From positions 1 to 8,444 of the forward strand of contig CAMVPV010000041.1 in assembly GCA_947169455.1 (NCBI GenBank): DNA of 8,444 nt, in the 5' to 3' direction. Positions 6,727-8,444 of the stretch are shown piece after piece. A program made the translations under genes and the position numbers. Each line of letters starts with the position of its first letter. Position 1 is the stretch's first letter. The notes below the pieces were generated by a model that saw nothing but the letters and a program-made list of their open reading frames with translations, had not been told where the DNA came from and ran no database searches. This DNA is from an uncultured Clostridia bacterium (lineage in GTDB: Bacteria; Bacillota_A; Clostridia; Oscillospirales; Ruminococcaceae).

Positions 6727-7503
6727 ATGCAGAACAGCGAAAATTTCACACATGAAAGCGGCGGATTTCTTTCATTCGTGCTGCTTGACAGCGTAGATTG
6801 GTTCAAGGACAAGCTGATAAACGATCTGAAAAAGGACTGGGATTTCAATATATCGGCGGAGAGCTCCGACGAGGAAGGGTACGGTGACGTATTCGTTGCT
6901 GATATAAGCGGTATGCGCCTTGCCGTCGGATTTATGGGCGCTCCTGTTCCCAACGGAGAAGCGGAGCACTTCGCGTCGGCGAATTATATGTGGAAAGAGG
7001 CAGTGTCAGTTACAAAAAAACAGAAAGCGCATATAATAATCGCCATACTCGGTGATGCCGCTCCAAAGGAAAAGGGTCTGCTCCTCGTAAAGGCAGTGTC
7101 CTCATGCCTGAAACAGCACAATGCTATCGCTGTCTTTTCGGACGGCATAGTTTATGAGCCCAAGATGTACACCGCTTTTTCAGAAATGATACGCAAGGGC
7201 AGCTATCCCGTTTTCGACCTGGTATGGTTCGGAATGTACCACGATAAGGAAAAACACGGTTTCTATACATTCGGTATGCGGAAGTTCGGATTTGAGGAAA
7301 TGGAGATCTATGCCTCTGACCCTCAGATACCAATGAGCGAACTGCATGAATTCGTTATAGAGATCACCGGATATGTGCTTGACAGCGAGGTCACTCTCCA
7401 TGAGGGCGAAACTATCGGTCTCACCGAGGAACAAAAGCTGCCGATATCATTTTCGGACGGCATTGCTGTTGACGGAAAAACGCTGAAGATAGATTACGAG
7501 TAA
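6727..7503 (+). CDS. DUF4261 domain protein
   Basis: This is a 258-residue soluble protein with no signal peptide or membrane helix. It begins with a short hydrophobic strand (FLSFVLLDS) and has an alpha/beta N-terminal region with GMRLAVGFMGAPVP. Near residues 170-200 it carries the segment FYTFGMRKFGFEEMEIY, typical of the DUF4261 C-terminal domain. The family is of unknown function and common in gut Firmicutes and Bacteroidetes. The start is well supported: AAGGAG at 6714-6719, 7 bases before the ATG. It follows the esterase by 13 bases, and its TAA (7501-7503) lies 17 bases before the preferred DUF3795 start. The domain name is given from recalled motif similarity; no catalytic residues can be assigned. 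Confidence 0.8.
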   Translation: MQNSENFTHESGGFLSFVLLDSVDWFKDKLINDLKKDWDFNISAESSDEEGYGDVFVADISGMRLAVGFMGAPVPNGEAEHFASANYMWKEAVSVTKKQKAHIIIAILGDAAPKEKGLLLVKAVSSCLKQHNAIAVFSDGIVYEPKMYTAFSEMIRKGSYPVFDLVWFGMYHDKEKHGFYTFGMRKFGFEEMEIYASDPQIPMSELHEFVIEITGYVLDSEVTLHEGETIGLTEEQKLPISFSDGIAVDGKTLKIDYE

Positions 7504-7509
7504 TGGTAC

Positions 7510-7517
7510 GGGGTGAT
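7510..7517 (+). promoter_or_regulatory. Ribosome binding site that decides the DUF3795 start
   Basis: GGGGTGAT matches the GGAGGTGAT form of the Shine-Dalgarno sequence with one change. The GGGG core is 7 bases from the ATG at 7521, 4 from the ATG at 7518, and downstream of the ATG at 7503. It therefore favours 7521, possibly 7518, over the longest frame. Confidence 0.6.
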
Positions 7518-7520
7518 ATG

Positions 7521-7919
7521 ATGGAAAGGATACTTGCAGCCTGCGGGAATGACTGTTCCGCCTGTCCGAGATATACGGCGCCGCCGTATGAAAAAACAGA
7601 TGACGAACTCCGTCACACTGCCGAATTGTGGTATAAGATAGGTTACAGGGATCATATTGTAACGAACGATGAGATATCCTGCAGGGGATGCAGTCCGGAA
7701 AACTGGTGCAGATACCGCGTTATAGGCTGCTGCAATGACAGGAATATCGAAAACTGTTCGCAGTGCAAAGAATACCCCTGCGATAACATGAAAGAGTGCT
7801 TTGAAGTCACAAGGTCATTTGAGCCGAAGTGCAGGGAAGTCTGTACAGATGCTGAATATGAAATGCTGAAAAAGGCATTTTTTGAAAAAGAAAAAAACCT
7901 CAATACAGATACGGAATGA
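7521..7919 (+). CDS. DUF3795 cysteine-rich protein
   Basis: This is a 132-residue cytoplasmic protein with 14 cysteines. It opens with the family's hallmark CGNDCSACP (C8, C12, C15). Further groups follow: CRGC, a WC, a GCC pair, CSQC, a PC in the KEYPCDNM segment, and later cysteines. These look like zinc or iron-sulfur ligands. DUF3795 proteins are widespread in anaerobic Firmicutes and archaea and have no established function. The start at 7521 is chosen from the ribosome binding site; in-frame ATGs at 7518 and 7503 are possible, and the latter would overlap the DUF4261 stop by one base as TAATG. It is the last gene of the same-strand run; inverted repeats follow from 7947 onward. Its cysteine content beside an ArsR-type metal sensor is suggestive, but there is no direct link. 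Confidence 0.85.
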   Translation: MERILAACGNDCSACPRYTAPPYEKTDDELRHTAELWYKIGYRDHIVTNDEISCRGCSPENWCRYRVIGCCNDRNIENCSQCKEYPCDNMKECFEVTRSFEPKCREVCTDAEYEMLKKAFFEKEKNLNTDTE

Positions 7920-7936
7920 ACGTTCTGTTATTTATG

Positions 7937-7993
7937 CTGTGCGCTGTTTCAAAATGTCCGGATGACATTTTGAAATACACCGTCGGTGCACAG
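7937..7993 (+). repeat. Imperfect inverted-repeat element, possible three-way RNA junction
   Basis: An outer 6-bp pairing (7937-7942 with 7988-7993, CTGTGC/GCACAG) encloses two hairpins. One is a perfect 12-bp stem, 7947-7958 with 7964-7975, loop CGGAT; the other is a 4-bp stem, 7978-7981 with 7985-7988, loop GTC. The outer and small stems share base 7988, so one of them loses a pair. No U-run follows, so it is not a classical terminator. It could be a 3' mRNA-stabilising structure, a dispersed palindromic repeat, or an unnamed structured RNA. Confidence 0.5.
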
Positions 7994-8010
7994 AGGCTAT
8001 ATATATTGAA

Positions 8011-8055
8011 CCGAAACAGCCGCAATTATCAGTAAGATAATTGCGGCTGTTTCGG
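8011..8055. terminator. Perfect 20-bp stem-loop, probable bidirectional terminator
   Basis: Bases 8011-8030 are the exact reverse complement of 8036-8055, with loop AGTAA. The inner part of the stem is ACAGCCGCAATTATC with its complement, and the outer part carries GAAA/TTTC runs. Its place between two converging genes fits a terminator for both. The weakness is that neither flank has a proper T-run: the T-rich element on each strand is TTTCGG and lies within the stem. It may therefore be a weak terminator or an mRNA 3'-end barrier, or a dispersed inverted repeat. Confidence 0.6.
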
Positions 8056-8217
8056 CCACACTAAGTATAGTGCAACAGGTATCTTTCTTTTCATTATTCC
8101 TTTTTGCAAACCCAAAATGCAGACTGTCCTATCCATTTAGTTTATAAATGCTCCCCGCCGCTATGACAGGCCTGTTTTTCTCTAATATGCTTCCCATAAT
8201 AACGACCTAAAGGCTCC

Positions 8218-8444
8218 CTATTCCTCCGTGTCTCCGAACATTTCATCAAACTGATCGTGCCAGTCCTCGCCCATTTCTTCCTCTGCGATATCTTCAAGGA
8301 ATGCCATTCTGTAGGTGAGAAAATCATCAAAGTCCTCATATTCCCTTATATCACCCTCACATACAGAATATACGGTGCCGTCTTTACGTCTGATGCCTGC
8401 TTCGGAGCCATCGCCCGCAATACCTATGATAACGATATCGTCGG
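8218..8444 (-). CDS. Hypothetical acidic protein, possible SUKH/SMI1-KNR4-like C-terminus (5' truncated)
   Basis: Read on the minus strand, an open frame enters from the window end (first full codon 8440-8442) and ends at TAG (8218-8220), giving 74 visible residues. It begins DDIVIIGIAGDGSEAGIRRK and continues with DGTVYSV, a segment EYEDFDDFLTYRM, and a strongly acidic tail ending FGDTEE. The pattern of a beta strand with a GDG turn, then a residue-rich strand with DGTVY, then an aromatic-acidic DFDDFL helix recalls the end of SUKH (SMI1/KNR4) domains. These occur in many bacterial immunity proteins and some housekeeping proteins. The resemblance is weak and the N-terminus is missing, so the family is tentative; the coding call is firmer. 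It converges on the plus-strand operon. Confidence 0.7.
   Translation of the reverse strand, partial: DDIVIIGIAGDGSEAGIRRKDGTVYSVCEGDIREYEDFDDFLTYRMAFLEDIAEEEMGEDWHDQFDEMFGDTEE

Larger units (their letters stand above)
7920..8217 (+). other. Gene-free convergent intergenic region with dense inverted repeats
   Basis: This 298-base stretch separates the plus-strand operon from a convergent minus-strand gene. Its first half carries a possible three-way-junction element (7937-7993) and a perfect 20-bp stem-loop (8011-8055), followed by a small 5-bp hairpin (8059-8072, CACTA/TAGTG). The second half (about 8073-8217) is AT-richer and contains only a 10-base palindrome at 8166-8175 (ACAGGCCTGT). 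No RNA gene, coding frame or recognisable promoter is visible in it. Confidence 0.7.

Noticed and set aside
6333..6953. 206-residue minus-strand open frame across the esterase-DUF4261 junction
   Set aside because: It is antisense to two well-supported genes, has no family features, and arises from codon bias on the opposite strand.
8166..8180. ACAGGCCTGT palindrome followed by a T-run as a plus-strand terminator
   Set aside because: The palindrome has no loop, so it can form at most a three-pair hairpin, and it lies far past the operon's end.
8142..8339. Minus-strand 65-residue open frame overlapping the truncated gene
   Set aside because: Its product is arginine-rich and resembles no family, while the other minus-strand frame over the same bases stays open to the window end and gives a normal acidic protein.
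1..8444. CRISPR array, tRNA/rRNA genes, insertion sequence or prophage attachment site
   Set aside because: No regularly spaced direct repeats, cloverleaf, rRNA stretch, transposase or integrase could be seen on either strand.

Overview
The window reads like a chromosomal stretch from a gut or rumen Firmicute of the Oscillospiraceae, most like Ruminococcus. This rests on codon usage (many ATA isoleucines and AGA/AGG arginines in DNA of balanced GC), on strong AGGAG-type ribosome binding sites, on the Thr/Glu-rich linker style of an exported domain, and on the mix of families. It is inferred from composition and family resemblance, not from a marker gene.

Layout. Bases 1-542 hold the 3' end of a gene resembling the C-terminal part of FliB-type lysine-N-methylases. 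It is followed by a well-formed intrinsic terminator (590-622). From 651 a compact same-strand run begins: MoxR AAA+ ATPase (651-1601), DUF58 protein (1598-2671), a possible 24-codon linker ORF (2664-2738), and a large TgpA-like membrane transglutaminase (2735-5254). These genes are joined by ATGA-type overlaps, so they are almost certainly one transcriptional unit. The run continues with short gaps of 13-21 bases through an ArsR/SmtB metal-sensing repressor (5276-5632), a CE2-type SGNH esterase (5646-6713), a DUF4261 protein (6727-7503) and a cysteine-rich DUF3795 protein (7521-7919). A gene-free, structure-rich 298-base region (7920-8217) separates this run from a convergent minus-strand gene that is cut by the window end (8218-8444).

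How the genes may work together. MoxR, DUF58 and a transglutaminase membrane protein form a widely recurring trio. The MoxR ATPase is thought to act as a chaperone-like remodeler, DUF58 as its von Willebrand-like partner, and the transglutaminase-like protein as the membrane effector with its catalytic domain outside the cell. The four downstream genes have no obvious shared pathway with the trio. The ArsR regulator keeps a complete alpha-5 metal site and a CxC alpha-3 motif, but no metal pump or chaperone lies next to it in the window.

Nothing here is a clearly new system. The points most worth a second look are the 24-codon coupling ORF, the orphan metal sensor inside the operon, and the structured RNA or inverted repeats at 7937-8055.
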